From assembly GCA_026745465.1 (NCBI GenBank), contig JACYXH010000446.1:1591466-1655465 (forward strand): 64,000 bases of DNA, in the 5' to 3' direction. Source of the stretch: Lota lota. Its lineage: Eukaryota > Chordata > Actinopteri > Gadiformes > Lotidae. Each line of letters opens with the position of its first letter. Position 1 is the stretch's first letter. The notes below the pieces were generated by a model. It did not search any database. It saw only the letters and a list, made by a program, of their open reading frames with translations, and was not told the origin of the DNA. Below, in pieces: positions 24,361-36,500 of this stretch. A program made the translations under genes and the position numbers.

Positions 24361-24963
24361 AGCCGCGCACATAAACACCCGTGCGCACGCATCACTTGCG
24401 TCTGTAAACTAGATATCCGTCTTTATCCGTCTTTTGATCCAAACACAGCCTGTCTTTATTTCGCCTTGCCGTCTTTTATTTGTCGATTCGGAGGGATGGT
24501 TCACTCCCCATTTTTAACGAGATATCGTCGAAACCCTCGGGTGTCAACTGAGCAGGGTGAATAGATGGAGGGAGGGAATAGTAGAGGCAGAATCAGACGC
24601 ACAAGTGAGAGAAGGTGGGGTGGGGGCTTGTTAAGCTACCATAGCCTATTCTCTGCCATCACCTGTAAACGACGACTCACTGGCCTTGAGGTACCTTATC
24701 GTTACACGATTAAAATCGAAGCCACAATTGATCTTTATCTCAGATGTCATGCCTTTCTATTGGTCTTTGAAAATGGCATTACACGTTCACATCTAAAATC
24801 AAGGGGCCATCACAGCCAGTTATTGCAGGTGATGTGGATGATTATTATAATTTTTGTACTGTCTGTGTTTTACTACCTTCATATGGTTAGCGCCATTGGT
24901 TCGGTTAACGTTCTATGTAAACCAATCCGTTTTCCCCAGCTCCTGCGCCACTCGACAAAAGGG

Positions 24964-25016
24964 GTGTGTGTGCTGCGTGTGTGTGCTGCGTGTGTGTGTG
25001 CTGCGTGTGTGTATGG
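24964..25016. repeat. Short GTGTGTG-CTGC minisatellite
   Basis: A unit of 13-15 bases made of TG repeats followed by CTGC occurs three to four times. Confidence 0.75.
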
Positions 25017-25049
25017 CAAGCCGTTTTAACATTTAATCAGTAGTGGTAA

Positions 25050-25845
25050 TATCAATTGTAGATATCAACAATTCCTTTTTGACTAGTTATAATTCCAAGC
25101 CAACATCCATAATGTAATTTTCACTAGTAGCGATTCTAATTAAAGATATCTACAATGAATTTCTCACTAGTCAAAATGTTCATTCTTGATATCAACAATT
25201 CATTTCTGACTAGTGGAAGTGTCAATTGTAGATATCTGTAACTTAGTTACAACTAGTCAACTTTTACCATTGACTTCCATTCAAACTCAATTACAGATAT
25301 CTATAATTCAATTTCGACTAGTTACAATTCCAAGTCGACATATCCATAATGTAATTTTGACTAGTTGCAATTCTAATTAATGATATCTACAACTCAATTC
25401 TCACTAGTCAAAATGTTAATTGTTGATATCAACAATTCAATTGTCACTAGTGGAAAAGTCAATTGTAGATATCTACAATTCAATTCTTACTAGTGGAAAT
25501 GTTAATTGTAGATATCTACAATTGTTCTTGCATTACAGATATCATTAATTGAATTGTAGATATCTAAAATTCAATTCTGACTAGTCAGAATTAAATTATT
25601 GATATGTCGGCTTGGACTTGTAACTAGTAAGAATGTAATTTCAGATATCTAGAATTGCATTTCAGATATCTGAAATGACATATCTGAAATACAATTATTA
25701 CTAGTATGAATATAGTTTTCACTAGTTACAATTGTATTTAAGATATCTGCAATTCCTTTTATAACTAGTCAGAATATAATTGTAGATATCAAAAAAGGAA
25801 TTTCGACTAGTCAAAATGTAATTGTAGATATCTTCAATGACGTAC
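25050..25845. repeat. Left subterminal array of alternating GATATC and ACTAGT palindromes
   Basis: About 16 GATATC and 16 ACTAGT sites alternate roughly every 20-25 bases, separated by AT-rich spacers such as 'tacaattcaattc' and 'caaaatgttaattgt'. Many GATATC sites sit in longer palindromes (ATTGTAGATATCTACAAT at about 25461-25478 and 25504-25521). Such density is far above chance. It is probably a set of protein-binding repeats near the transposon end. Confidence 0.85.
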
Positions 25846-25847
25846 AT

Positions 25848-26000
25848 ACATATCTGAAACTAATATGGTAATTAGGCGACATATCCGAAACTAATATGGT
25901 AATTAGGCGACATGTCCGAAACTAACATAGTAATTAGGCGACATATCCGAAACTAATATGGTAATTACGGCGACATATCCGAAACTAATATGGTAATTGG
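25848..26000 (+). repeat. Tandem array, unit about 31 bases, five copies
   Basis: Five near-identical units with the core 'acatatccgaaactaat' and 'atggtaatta' follow the palindrome array on its inner side. The first part of the unit recurs once at about 32836 on the inner side of the right array. Confidence 0.85.
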
Positions 26001-26052
26001 GGCAACGTCATATCGGGCATGAAGGTAATAACGGCAACGAAGAAGAGCAAAA

Positions 26053-26247
26053 ATGGACCGAGAAGGAATTTAAAATGCTGGAACTTCTACTACTGAGACA
26101 GCGGTTTCAGCATTTGACAGATTTTTTAATGTGGCGAATCGAGCCAGACAAGAGTTGTTGCAGAGTGGTAACATCGACATCCTTGTTACATCCAATTATG
26201 TATTACTTTATGTAGCTAGGACGCTAGCTGAGGAACAGCTTATATAG
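26053..26247 (+). other. Short frame of unknown meaning upstream of the HECT exons
   Basis: A 65-codon frame from an ATG reads smoothly (AVSAFDRFFNVANRARQELL, then VTSNYVLLYVARTLAEE) except for one TAA at codon 7. The helical, charged composition suggests former or spliced coding sequence, perhaps the first exon of the HECT gene. No domain is recognised. Confidence 0.3.
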
Positions 26248-26377
26248 AATATAATGGCTAACTAGACTGTGGCTAGCTGGCTAGTTAGAGTAATTCAATA
26301 TGAAAAGAACAAATGATACATGGATAATTATAGGAGTATTGATTGTTTGTAATAAATCAAAACCCTATTTATTGTAG

Positions 26378-28292
26378 GTCCAGTTGGAAGGAGGGAAACC
26401 CCAGCTTGGCATGTTGCTCTATATCTGCTTCATGGTCCAAATTACACACATCTCCCCACACCAAAACAACGATGGACGGTGGAGTTGGTCCACATTTATT
26501 TTCTGAGCGTCTCTTTCTTCAGCTTTGCGGTAAATCTCCACCTCCTGCCACATTGGATGAAGTGGGAGACCGCTCCTTCAGAGAAAAGTTATTAAAGGTG
26601 TGTATTGCAATTGAAAGGGAATGTTGGTAATTATTTGAAGCCTGGTCACTAATCAATGCATTCAAAATATTTTCACCAGATTTTCTTTTGGAGATATTGG
26701 CACCAGCTTCCTGTAAGGCTGGTGCTTGTTGGCAAGAAGCTTTAATGTAAAGGACGTTTTGTTTTCAAGATAGGACTACTTACTCCCATTATTTATTATT
26801 TTAGATAAAAGGAGCCGAGACTGTCCATGAGGCAAATTATGCAATCATAGACGCAGAAGACAGCCTGAACATGATGGGAACTCTGAGGTACATCTCATCC
26901 TTGGAGCAGAGAGATTCCCTGATCCAGTCTGCAGTAGATTACTTTGTTGATGGACGGATGCACTTGCCATTGACACAGTAAGCAATTTATCCATCAGGGC
27001 AAAACTGAGGGGTTTGAACTCCTTCATATAACATTGATTTGTAATGTTCTATTATGTGTGCGTTTCTCTTCAGGTTTGAGGAGGGTTTCAAAACTCTTGG
27101 TTTCCTTGATGAGCTTAGGGCTCACCCCGAAATCTTTGAGGACCTGTTCACCAATGTACTGAAACCACTGGAGGCAAAATACTTGTGTACTTTGTTTGAA
27201 GTTGACTTCTCAGCCCCTGGAAGTAACAGACTACGTCTGGAAAATCAGAACATCTGTTTCTGGAGAGATTGGTTAATTGATGTTGAGGGTATGATATTTT
27301 AATGACATGGTTTTTTACCTGCTACTCAGACTACGTCTTTGTAGCATGTGGTTGCGTGCCAGCATCACTGTGTGCATATTGCTTTTTGCCAAGTTTGCCA
27401 AGTGATAATGCATTTGGTTATACAGGGTTTGGAAGCGTAGCCTATATTAACTGGTACTGAATTAATTAACTGGATTGTTTTAACTACAGGATCATGGATA
27501 CACATTGATTTGATTAATTCATTTGAATGTGAAATGTAAAACACCCACAAGGTTGCTCTGCTCGCATTGCCTGGTACAATGAGGAATTTATTTGAATCAT
27601 TTTTTTAAAGAGATTTTGCTCGTTTATTACACAGTTCTTTGTAGTTTTTAACCGTTGGAGGGCCGCGTAGCCGCGCTTTGAGAAAAAACAAATTGGCCAG
27701 CCGTGTAAAAATGGAGATGAGCTGCGCGGGTGCGCCCGTGTAGCAGCTTCAGTTGATTATAATGGACGCGCTCTGTTGCGGGCATGCTGCAGTAGTAGTT
27801 GCGCCACTTCCCGTGCCCTGTGTATTTCACACCACCACTTGAAAATAGCCTCACACATTTATTGGGAAGATTGTACATGGAAGAGTTCAGCGACAATATT
27901 ACAGATCTGGATTTTACCATCAGTTTCATCAAGATGCATAGTTGTACATTACTTGAAGCTTTTTACTAAAAGGTTTTTAAAGTGAGAGGCATTTATATTT
28001 CTTCCATACAACCTACAATTTCCTTTACTCTTGTGTCTTTGTAGAAGGAGAATGCAGCCCCTTGACACTGGAAATGGTGCTGGAGTTTGCGTCTGGAGCT
28101 TCAGCAGTGCCTCCCCTGGGCTTCCCACAGCGTCCGGTCATACAATTTCTCCACGGTGAAGACACAAAACTATTTCCAGAGGCAAACACCTGTGTCATAG
28201 TGCTCAGACTGCCCATGCACAAACACTACGATAAATTCAAAACTTATATGACACAAGGAATTTTGCAGGCTCCAAGTTTTGGTATTGCATAA
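26378..28292 (+). CDS. HECT-domain E3 ubiquitin ligase-like protein (G2E3-like), four exons
   Basis: Exons 26378-26597, 26805-26977, 27074-27288 and 28045-28292 (stop TAA) join in frame through GT/AG introns. The protein reads GPHLFSERLFLQL, TLDEVGDRSFREKL, then FEEGFKTLGFLDELRAHPE, FWRDWLIDVE, LTLEMVLEFASGASAVPPLG and FPEANTCVIVLRLP. The last is the HECT C-lobe with the catalytic cysteine in the NTC context. These fit the HECT end of the G2E3-like families expanded in fish. No stop or frameshift was found in these exons, unlike the nearby transposase. The N-terminal limit is unclear: before the ATG at 26472 the frame does not look HECT-like, so the HECT N-lobe is incomplete or starts in an unseen exon. 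It lies between the palindrome arrays, so it is probably transposon cargo. Activity is not shown. Confidence 0.8.
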
Positions 28293-30763
28293 TTTTACTT
28301 TAATTTTAATTTAGATTATCGATTAATCATTGATCAATCAAAGTCCTTTTTCAAGTAATAAAGTGTTATTTCCAGGTTCTCAATTGTGAGGGTTTCCTTG
28401 TTCTTACATTATAGTATAATTTTGGGTTTGGAAATGTTGGTTGGACAAAACAAGAATGATGAAGTCACTTTAGGCTCTAGGATATTGTAACAGGCTTTCC
28501 TCACTGTTTTCTAATGTTTTGCAGACCAAACGATTAATCGAGAAAATAAACTACAAATGAATCGATAATTAACATAATTGTTAGTTACAGCCCTATTATA
28601 TTTATTGACCACCTATGTTCCAGCACAAAGATGTTCTGTTATGTAGTATGCTATTTTGTTCAAATTAGTGTCATTTTTTAACTGAACGCTACAACAATGT
28701 TAAGTACTGAAAGGATTGTTATTGTTATTGTTATTAGAGCCTGACCAATACTGTGGTTTTTTGGAGTCAAATATTCTTATTCTTATTTGTATTCCAAAGA
28801 ATACATGGATTCAACGCCAGTCCATTAATGTCTGGCCTCTGATATATCGGACTAGATATCCTGGTAAATGCTGGTGCAGTCCATATATACAAAACAAAAT
28901 ACAGTATGTAGTTTACTGTATGTAGCACGCTAAAATGTCCCTCTGTACAAGAGGAGTGAAAATTATAGATCAGTTTGACACTTGGTGTATATTGCAATAA
29001 TAATATCATACCCAGAATGTATTCCAATTAATGGACATACGTTTACGGCAACAGAAGGCTTTTTTAGACAATTCCTCATAAGTGCTTTAAAAGCCCTACA
29101 CACATTTTTTTTCACTAACAAATTAGACCTCAGCTCAGTTTGCTCTTGGGGGAAGCTATGCTGTGGTCACAAAACGTAATGAACTAGTAAGGATTACAAA
29201 GGTGTTCAGTAAGTTGTACTGTCCAAACAGGTGCAATAAAACAGGGCAGGGTTAAGAGCTAGAAAGACAGAAAAACAATGTTATTTTTAGTTAACCTCTA
29301 AATGTTGTGTAAGTTGATAAGGCTGTACTGCTGCTGCCTTGTACGTGTCACTTGCCAATATACCTATACACGTGTAATATCATCTGAAAAAGTTACAAAT
29401 CTCACCTGCTCCTGCCAAACTGCAGGAACTGGACATTATCTATTTGCAGTGTATCTGGTAAATATGCACAGATACACATGGACAAAGCATTTAAAATTAA
29501 ACAACAATCTGATTAGTTATATAAGACAGGAGCCATTAATGACTGTAAATAGATATATGCAAATTATATGTTAAGTATTTTCATACTCCAGATCTTAAAA
29601 AAATATTAAATTAAAGTCAGAGCAGCCTAAGATTGTTAAATTATTTTTTATCCCATCACCTTTACCTTGGATACTGAGGATTTACTTCCCTCTGAAACTG
29701 ATAAGTGATCCAGCTGAGTGAGAACAGGGCAAAGCAGACATCTGGGATCAATATGGATGGGGTCTGTCTGTGAATCACCCCTTACTGCTATTTTTATGGA
29801 CCCATTTTTTTATAAGCCTTTGGGATCTGAGCCTGTATTAACATGATTCTATCAGCCTCACTCCTCTTCTGATACTTTTTGGTAGGCCTACTTTGGTTGG
29901 GGCTACCTTACGTAGCACTGGTTCATGCTATACTAAACATTCTATAACTGTAATCTGTCATTTTTAAAAGCCTGGTAATGCAATATATTAACTAAAGGTT
30001 TTGTTTATTCTGTATATCAAAAGCTGGGCCACAAATAACCACAAGAGGTAAGTGCATGCTTGACTTGACCTTAATCCCACAAATACTGTAACATGGTGCC
30101 TGTATAAACGATAGACTGTTTATAAAGAGTTTCTTTACATTTTTTTTATATAAATAGTCTATAGAATCAGAATGAGGTTTATTACCAAGTAGGTTTTTAT
30201 ACAAGGAATTTTCCTTGGTGTTTGGTGCGTCCAATAAACAAAATAATTACTGAGGCAAGTCATGGCAGACATGCATACTCCTGCAGTACACAACGGTATT
30301 GCATTTCATTTCAGCTTCTTTTGGGTTATAAATGCTGACAATTCTGTCTGATATCAGGCAAGGCTCTTTGAGCAATGGTGATAAGAAAACAAACCGAAGT
30401 AAGATGTATGGATGTAAAAAGTATCATTGCAAAGTTCAACTAAAGCAGATACAAAAAAGTGGTCTGTGTGCCATGATTTTTTGTTTTTTAATATTGTTTA
30501 TATGTGCACATAACATGGTAGCAAGAGAGTATCTTATCAAAAGTGCAAATTACTTTAATGATCATATACCTACCTACCATAAACTGACTACCCCACTGAA
30601 AGCATAATCAGCTAAGTTTTTCTATATTTTCTCCTTGTTTTTACTATGACATATTTTAATTAAAATGCTTAAAACTGCAGTTATAAGAGCATGAAAACAG
30701 TACCACCACCATACTTTAAAAAATACAGACTGTAAGGTTTACATACTATACTGTATAACTAGG
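28293..30763. other. Non-coding interior of the composite element
   Basis: No conserved frame in 2.5 kb. 28300-28605 carries 'cgattaatc' motifs and ends 'gttagttacagccctat', like a fish hAT-type non-autonomous element. 28735-28960 contains 'gagcctgaccaatactg' and 'atatatcgga', typical of another such element. The rest is AT-rich and unassigned. Confidence 0.4.
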
Positions 30764-32671
30764 CTACACAAGCATATTTGCAATTTCTGTGCAGCAAGTC
30801 TGGTATTTCTGTGTGATGTCTGGAATATCCTCAATTGCCTGGATGACCAGTTGCTGTTGCTGCCGAGTGAGGTAGATTCTGGGTTGTTCCACAACTACAG
30901 CTGGGAAATGGTCATCATCATCAAGACTGGGGAAGGTGTCAATCCCATGATGCGCCAAAAGGGCCTCCAAACTTTGTTCTCCGTAAGGGTCCTCACCAAA
31001 GACATTGTTGATGGCTGTGCTGTCCGTCTCCATATTTGCCAGCATTCCTGCAATCCAGATTTGGACAGGTGTTCTGTTGTTTTCTGTGCGTAGACTGTGG
31101 TTATTTCAGGCATCTCTGAAGTTGTGTAGTCTTTTCTGAATTTATGGCAGGAAGACAATTTGCAGTGAGACTTTGTGGAGGTCATCCTCAGGATCAAGAA
31201 GCTCGGACTTCTCAAGAGTGTAGAATGTATCATAGAAAGATTGTAGAACGTGCAGAAACACATCTCTCCAAAGACGTTCGATCCTTTGGTTATGGACGGA
31301 CTCGCCTGTGATGTGACTCCTCCTCTCCACACCTTGAACAAGATTCATAAACAGTGCAACTTGTGAATTCTCTCCTCCATAGTCTGATCTAACTCTGGAA
31401 GGAAGGCCATACAGGCAGGTTGCTTTCACAAACTGTCAGTACAGTGGAGGCCCGATTATTCGTGTTGCAGTTCAAGTATGTAATCAGACGAGAGTTTCCA
31501 TCAATGGCTCCATGGATTACCAAACCCCACCTTGTGATAAAAATAAAGGAGAAAGGTACAATTTATTATCAATCTAACAAGGTTGATGCAGTTGGATTTG
31601 AACATTAACATGTCTCAGATCGTTTTTTCACACCTCTGGATTACTTAAATTGAAACTACTCAGTAAATGTATGTCTGCAGTCTTTATACAACAAAGGCCA
31701 AATACCTTATGAGGCGCATGTTTCCATCTATGTGCCATAAACTGTTGGGATGAGGAACATGGTGCACCCTTCTGGTCACCCTTCTGCTCCACCTGCGTGC
31801 AGCTGCAGCAGGATTTATCTGGGTCAACACATCCCGTACCCTACGCCGTGGAACCAACAGCCCCTCAGCACGCAGAAATCCTCTCATTATCTAAAAAAGA
31901 TTAAACCAATCAACAAACTAACCAAAAATATTTTCGGCTAATTGTATTGGCGACACAAATTAAAACAACGTTTTTTATAATTCATGGGGAACATAAAAAC
32001 TACTTTACCTCACTTCCCGTATTAGGATAAAGACCATGAAGTCTTGTAATTTGTTGGATGAGCTCTCCATCGGTCACTGGCAGATGTCCTCCCCGGACAG
32101 ACACTCCAAGCAGCTTTGTTTTCTTGTAGAGAAACGATGAGGAGCAACCAAACATGCCAGCCATTTGCTTGACAGTGTATCCTTGTTTCAGGAGAAACTC
32201 TATTTGCTGCCTTGAAACCTCAATGGCTGGTCTGCCACGACCTCCTTAGGCAACAAACAGGATTAGAAAAAGTACTAACATGCATTGCATATTCCTTATT
32301 ACCTTCTTAAATTGTAATATACTCTCTACATTTCTGTCTAAAAGTCCTGCATCCAAATTTCTACCTACATAAATGTAGAAAGATATTTTATAAGAAAATG
32401 TACTTAAACAGATATTTTTCTGATTAAAATCCAGCTTTGTCATTTAGAAAGGTGGGTCGCTGATGCAGCACTTACCCGAACGAACTCGACTAACAGAGAA
32501 GGCCACCGGGGCGTCTCGTTGCGAATGCAAAATCATTTCTCTGATCCCCAGAAGGCTGCCTCTCAATTCATTTGCCGTCGCTGTTGAAAATTGGTCAGCG
32601 ATTTTCGCTACGTTGACAATCGAGTTCCCTCTGACCGCATACACCTTGAGTATATGCCCGTTCAATGGCAA
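30764..32671 (-). pseudogene. Integrase-core (DDE) transposase, four exons, inactivated
   Basis: Minus strand. Exons 32476-32671, 32009-32244, 31706-31890 and 30764-31530 join with matching phases at GT/AG sites. Order: N-terminal region; helix-turn-helix (QIEFLLKQGYTVKQMAGMFG, then SSFLYKKTKLLG); a second DNA-binding-like segment (VQRR-type RRRVRDVL); and an rve/DDE core with D in NSLWHIDG, D in [10 protein letters not shown] and E in [13 protein letters not shown]. The C-terminus ends before 30764. Breaks: a frameshift near 31425-31440 between the first and second catalytic residues, an in-frame TAA at 31142-31144 and an in-frame TGA at about 31106, both at positions where the frame clearly continues. 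It is non-functional as it stands. The type resembles eukaryotic IS3-like or Ginger-like transposases; exact class is uncertain. Confidence 0.8.
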
Positions 32672-32834
32672 AACATTTCCTTTGAATTGTTATAATCACC
32701 TGCGCCGCCATCTTCTTCTTCTTCTAGTTCTAGTTCTTTGGTGGTATTTAAACAGAGTATTAGCATTTGTTGAATAGTCGTGAAGTATTTAAATGTTGAC
32801 CAATGGCTTTGCGGTATTTAAATAATATGACGCC

Positions 32835-33150
32835 CACATATCCGAAATTATTTGTTGCAATTGTGTTGGAATTATGTTGGAAATGCAATTGTTGATATCT
32901 GAAACATTTCCACTAGTTACAATCCCTTTTCTACATGTGGAAATTCAATTGTAGATATCTGTAATTGTTATTGTTACTAGTGAAAAAGGAATTACTGATA
33001 TCTATAATAAAATTAAAGGTATCTGTAAATCAGTTTCGACTAGTCGAAATGCAATTTCTACATGTCAAAATTGTTTTACAGATATCTTAAATTAACATTT
33101 TAACTAGTCAAAACGACATTTTGGCATGTCGAAATGTCATTTCCACTAGT
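32835..33150. repeat. Right subterminal palindrome array
   Basis: Starts with 'acatatccgaaatt' and then alternates GATATC (four sites) with ACTAGT (five sites) and two ACATGT sites in AT-rich spacers of the same style as 25050-25845. It ends abruptly at an ACTAGT where the gypsy LTR begins at 33151. Confidence 0.8.
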
Positions 33151-33347
33151 TGTAGTTTTGTCAATAAAGTAACCGAGTGAAAGTTGAACTTCTTTTTATT
33201 AACGTCCACAGCATAACAGATATAGCGTCTACCTGCCTCGAGTTCCCGCCGTATAACTATATCCATTTCCGGGGGCCGTCTCCCGTGAGCCACTCGTAGT
33301 ACCGTAACACATTAGGGTCAAAACACTCAACTGTGCCAGTATCTACA
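33151..33347 (-). repeat. 3' LTR of the gypsy element
   Basis: 197 bases, TGTAG to CTACA. Confidence 0.93.
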
Positions 33348-33573
33348 TCCCCCTTCTTTAGCTGTGGCTCCTGAACAGGAGAAACATTGAACAGCATACG
33401 CCTGCACCAACAGCAGTTTTATAATAGATACACAAATATGATCTGGATGACATAAAATGAACTCTGCGAGTGTCCCACAAGTAAATGCATTAACAGAATG
33501 GAACATTATGTATAACTCAAAGAACAAAGTGCTATTCCAAACAGTTTGGATTCAATACACTAGAGTAGCTCAT

Positions 33574-36500
33574 TCAGTTCATGTATTTTGTATTTGGCCT
33601 AGAGACTCTGCCGGACCTAGTGATATACATGGAAGTGGCAGCTTGAACTGGGTTTCTGGCTTGCGGTTCCACGTGTTGCTGGGATACACTGGTGGGAGGC
33701 TTTTCTGGACTTAGTAGTCTGTGACATTGTTCTGGTGGTGTTTGTTTAGTTGTTCCAGTCCCTTGTATTTTCTCCATGTCCACGTCGTGTGTGTATTCTC
33801 CTGTGTTCGATTCATCAGTGTACGTGGTGCTCCTTGAAGGTTGTGGCTCCATCACTGGCAGGATGTGGCGTCGGTTAGGCCTGTATTCCTTCCCTTCAGA
33901 AACCACCACATATGAGCGTGGCTCATCACACTTTTGCTTCACGATTCCCACAATGTTATGTCCCCTTTTTGTTTGGAGTCGTACCACCTGGTTTGGTGCC
34001 AGGGGGCGTAGTGGTTTGCTGGTCTTGTCGTAGTAGTGTTTTTGTGTCTGCCGCTTCTTTGTTAACTGCGCTTTGATGCTGGTCGGGGTTTTCGCAGCTG
34101 GTTTCAGCAATTGCTTGCAGACAGGCAGAATAGTCCGAGTGCGACGGGACAACAGCCTTTGTGCAGGTGAGCCCAGAGTGTTGTCTCGGGGCGTGTTTCG
34201 TATGCCGAGCAGATTCAGGTAGAAATCGGTCCCGTCTCTCGCTGTGACCTCCAACAGTTTCTTTGTACTCCTTACAGCCCTCTCACTGAGGCCATTGGAC
34301 TGTGGATATTCAGGACTGCTTGTCACATGCTGGAAATCCCAGGATCGGGCAAAGTCATGGAAGGCCTGGCTAGTATACTGGGTGCCGTTGTCCGAGCATA
34401 GCTTCTGTGGGATCCCGTGGACAGAGAAATGGTGCTTTAGCTTATCGATGACTGTCGATGATGACAGGCAGCTGAGCCGGTCCATCTCAAACCACCCAGA
34501 GTATGAATCAACAAGCACCAGGTAGTGGTGATTCCTCCATTCAAATATGTCTGTGGCGACGAGAGACCAGGGCAGGTCCGGGACTGTGTGCAGTTTTAGC
34601 GGCTCTTTTTGCTGGTGGGGCTTCAGGCTGTTGCAGACGCCGCATGCCATAATGACATCCTTAATGTCCTAATTTATTGATGGCCAGAAAACACTTTCCC
34701 TCGCCCTTCTCTTTGTGGATTCAACTCCTGGGTGTCCCATGTGTAGCACCTTCAAATACTCAGTGTGCAGGGCGATGGGCACAACTGCCCTGTTTCCTTT
34801 CATAATGACCCCGTCTACGACGCTGAGTACATCACGGAAACCAAAGAATGGTCTCACCTCTGTAGGTACGCTGCACGGACGTCTTGGCCAGCCCTGTTGA
34901 ATGAAATGGGTGAGTTTCTGCAGCACTGTGTCTGCAGCAGTGTATTTACGGAGTTCTTCAAGACGCCGTGGAGATATCAGTTGAACTGTCATCACCTCGA
35001 ACTCTGGCCGTTCTGGCCTCTGGGGGCTGACGTTGCATCTTGGTGCACGGGAAAGGGTGTCGGCTAGGTAGAGGTGTTTTCCTTTCTTGTAGGTGAGAGT
35101 CAAGTTGAATTTTTGTAACTGTAGCATCATGCGTTGCAGGCGTGCTGGGATGGTGTGAAATGGTTTGTTGTGAATGGTGACCAAGGGCTGGTGGTCGGTC
35201 TCAATCGTGACCGGCTTGCCGTAGATGTAGTCATAAAACTTGTAGCAGGCGAAGACCACTGCTAGAAGTTCCTTCTCTATTTGCGCGTATCTCGTCTATG
35301 TCTGGGTCAATGTGCGAGACGCGTATGCCACCGGGTTCCCCTCTTGGAGGCAGGCAGCCCCTAAACCATATTGTGAAGCATCACAGGTGAGCGTCACTGG
35401 TTGCCTTACATCATAGTAACGGAGTACAGGTGGGCTGCTGATGCAGGTTTTGAGTTTGTCAAAAGCATTCTGTTGGTGCTCCGTCCAATTCCACACTACT
35501 TCCTTGTGAAGCAGCTGACGTAGCGGTGTGGTGAGTTCACTCAGGTTTGAGATGAATTTGCCCAAGTAGTTTACCATCCCTAGAAAGCGCTGTAGAGCTG
35601 GCTTGTCCTCTGGGGGTGGTATTTCACTAATTGCTTTAATTTTTTTGGGGTCTGCTTTTAGTCCTTGATCTGTGAATGTGTGCCCAACATAGCTCATCTC
35701 TTTGAGTCCAAACTTGCATTTGTTTGGATTCAGTCTCAGTTTTACCTTTCTGGCACGATCCAGTACCATTTTCAGGTTTCTTTCATGCTCATCAGGATCT
35801 TTGCCACCGATGATGATGTCATCCACGATTATAGCACATGGATATCCTGCAAAGATTTGTTCCATGGCTCTTTGGAACACTTCTGAGGCTGTGCTAATCC
35901 CGAACGGCATCTTTAGGAACTTAAATCGGCCGTAGGGAGTTGTGAATGTTGTGCGGAGAGATGAGGCAGCATCCAGTCTGACTTGCCAGAAGGAGCTTTT
36001 GGCATCAAGGACCGAGAAAATGGTGGCACCTGACATCTGAGCGGCAACCTCCTCCACTGTGCGCATGGGATGGTGGGGGCGCATGAGGGCCTTGTTTAGG
36101 TTTCTGGGGTCTATGCAGATGCGCACGTCGCCCGTCTCTTTCTTATGAGTGGCCACCAAATTTGAAACCCATTCTGTAGGCTCATCCACAGGTTCAATTA
36201 CTCCCAAAGTTTGCATTCTTTGGAGCTCTTGTTCCACTTTTCTTTGCATGGCAGCTGGGATACGACGTGGAGGGCTGACGACTGGTGTTATTTCTGGATT
36301 TACCTTCATCGAGTATGTTACAGGTAAGTTACCAACTTCATCTTTGAATAGGTCTGCATATTCCTGAAACATTTTCCGTGACAGGGTGTGATCCTTTACA
36401 CAGTCTAGGTGGAATACCTCACTGCTGAAAGTGACCAGCTTCATCTTTAGGCTGTCCTGTAGGCCAAGAATGGAGTGAACATTTTCTTTCACCACCTGGA

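Larger units (their letters stand above)
25038..33150. mobile_element. Composite DNA transposon carrying a HECT gene and an integrase-like transposase
   Basis: About 8.1 kb between two arrays of alternating GATATC and ACTAGT palindromes (25050-25845 and 32880-33150). Inside are a HECT-domain gene on the plus strand (26378-28292) and a spliced DDE transposase pseudogene on the minus strand (30764-32671). The motif 'acatatccgaaa' sits at the inner edge of both arrays. This layout, with subterminal repeats, divergent cargo and transposase, is that of a DNA transposon. The transposase type (integrase core, D-D-E) resembles eukaryotic IS3-like (IS3EU) or Ginger-like groups, but I cannot place it firmly. 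The outer ends and target duplication were not found; the right end is cut by a gypsy LTR at 33151. Confidence 0.7.

Noticed and set aside
24565..25029. 154-codon open frame on the plus strand
   Set aside because: Ends in the TG/CTGC minisatellite and contains no recognisable domain; likely chance.
25050..26000. CRISPR-like or centromere-like array
   Set aside because: Repeats are short palindromes with variable spacers, in a eukaryotic genome, paired with a second array at the other end of one element; transposon ends explain them better.
27600..27800. CpG-rich patch as a promoter
   Set aside because: It is inside an intron of the HECT gene, contains repeated 'ccgcg/cgtgta' phrases typical of a transposon scrap, and has no associated exon.
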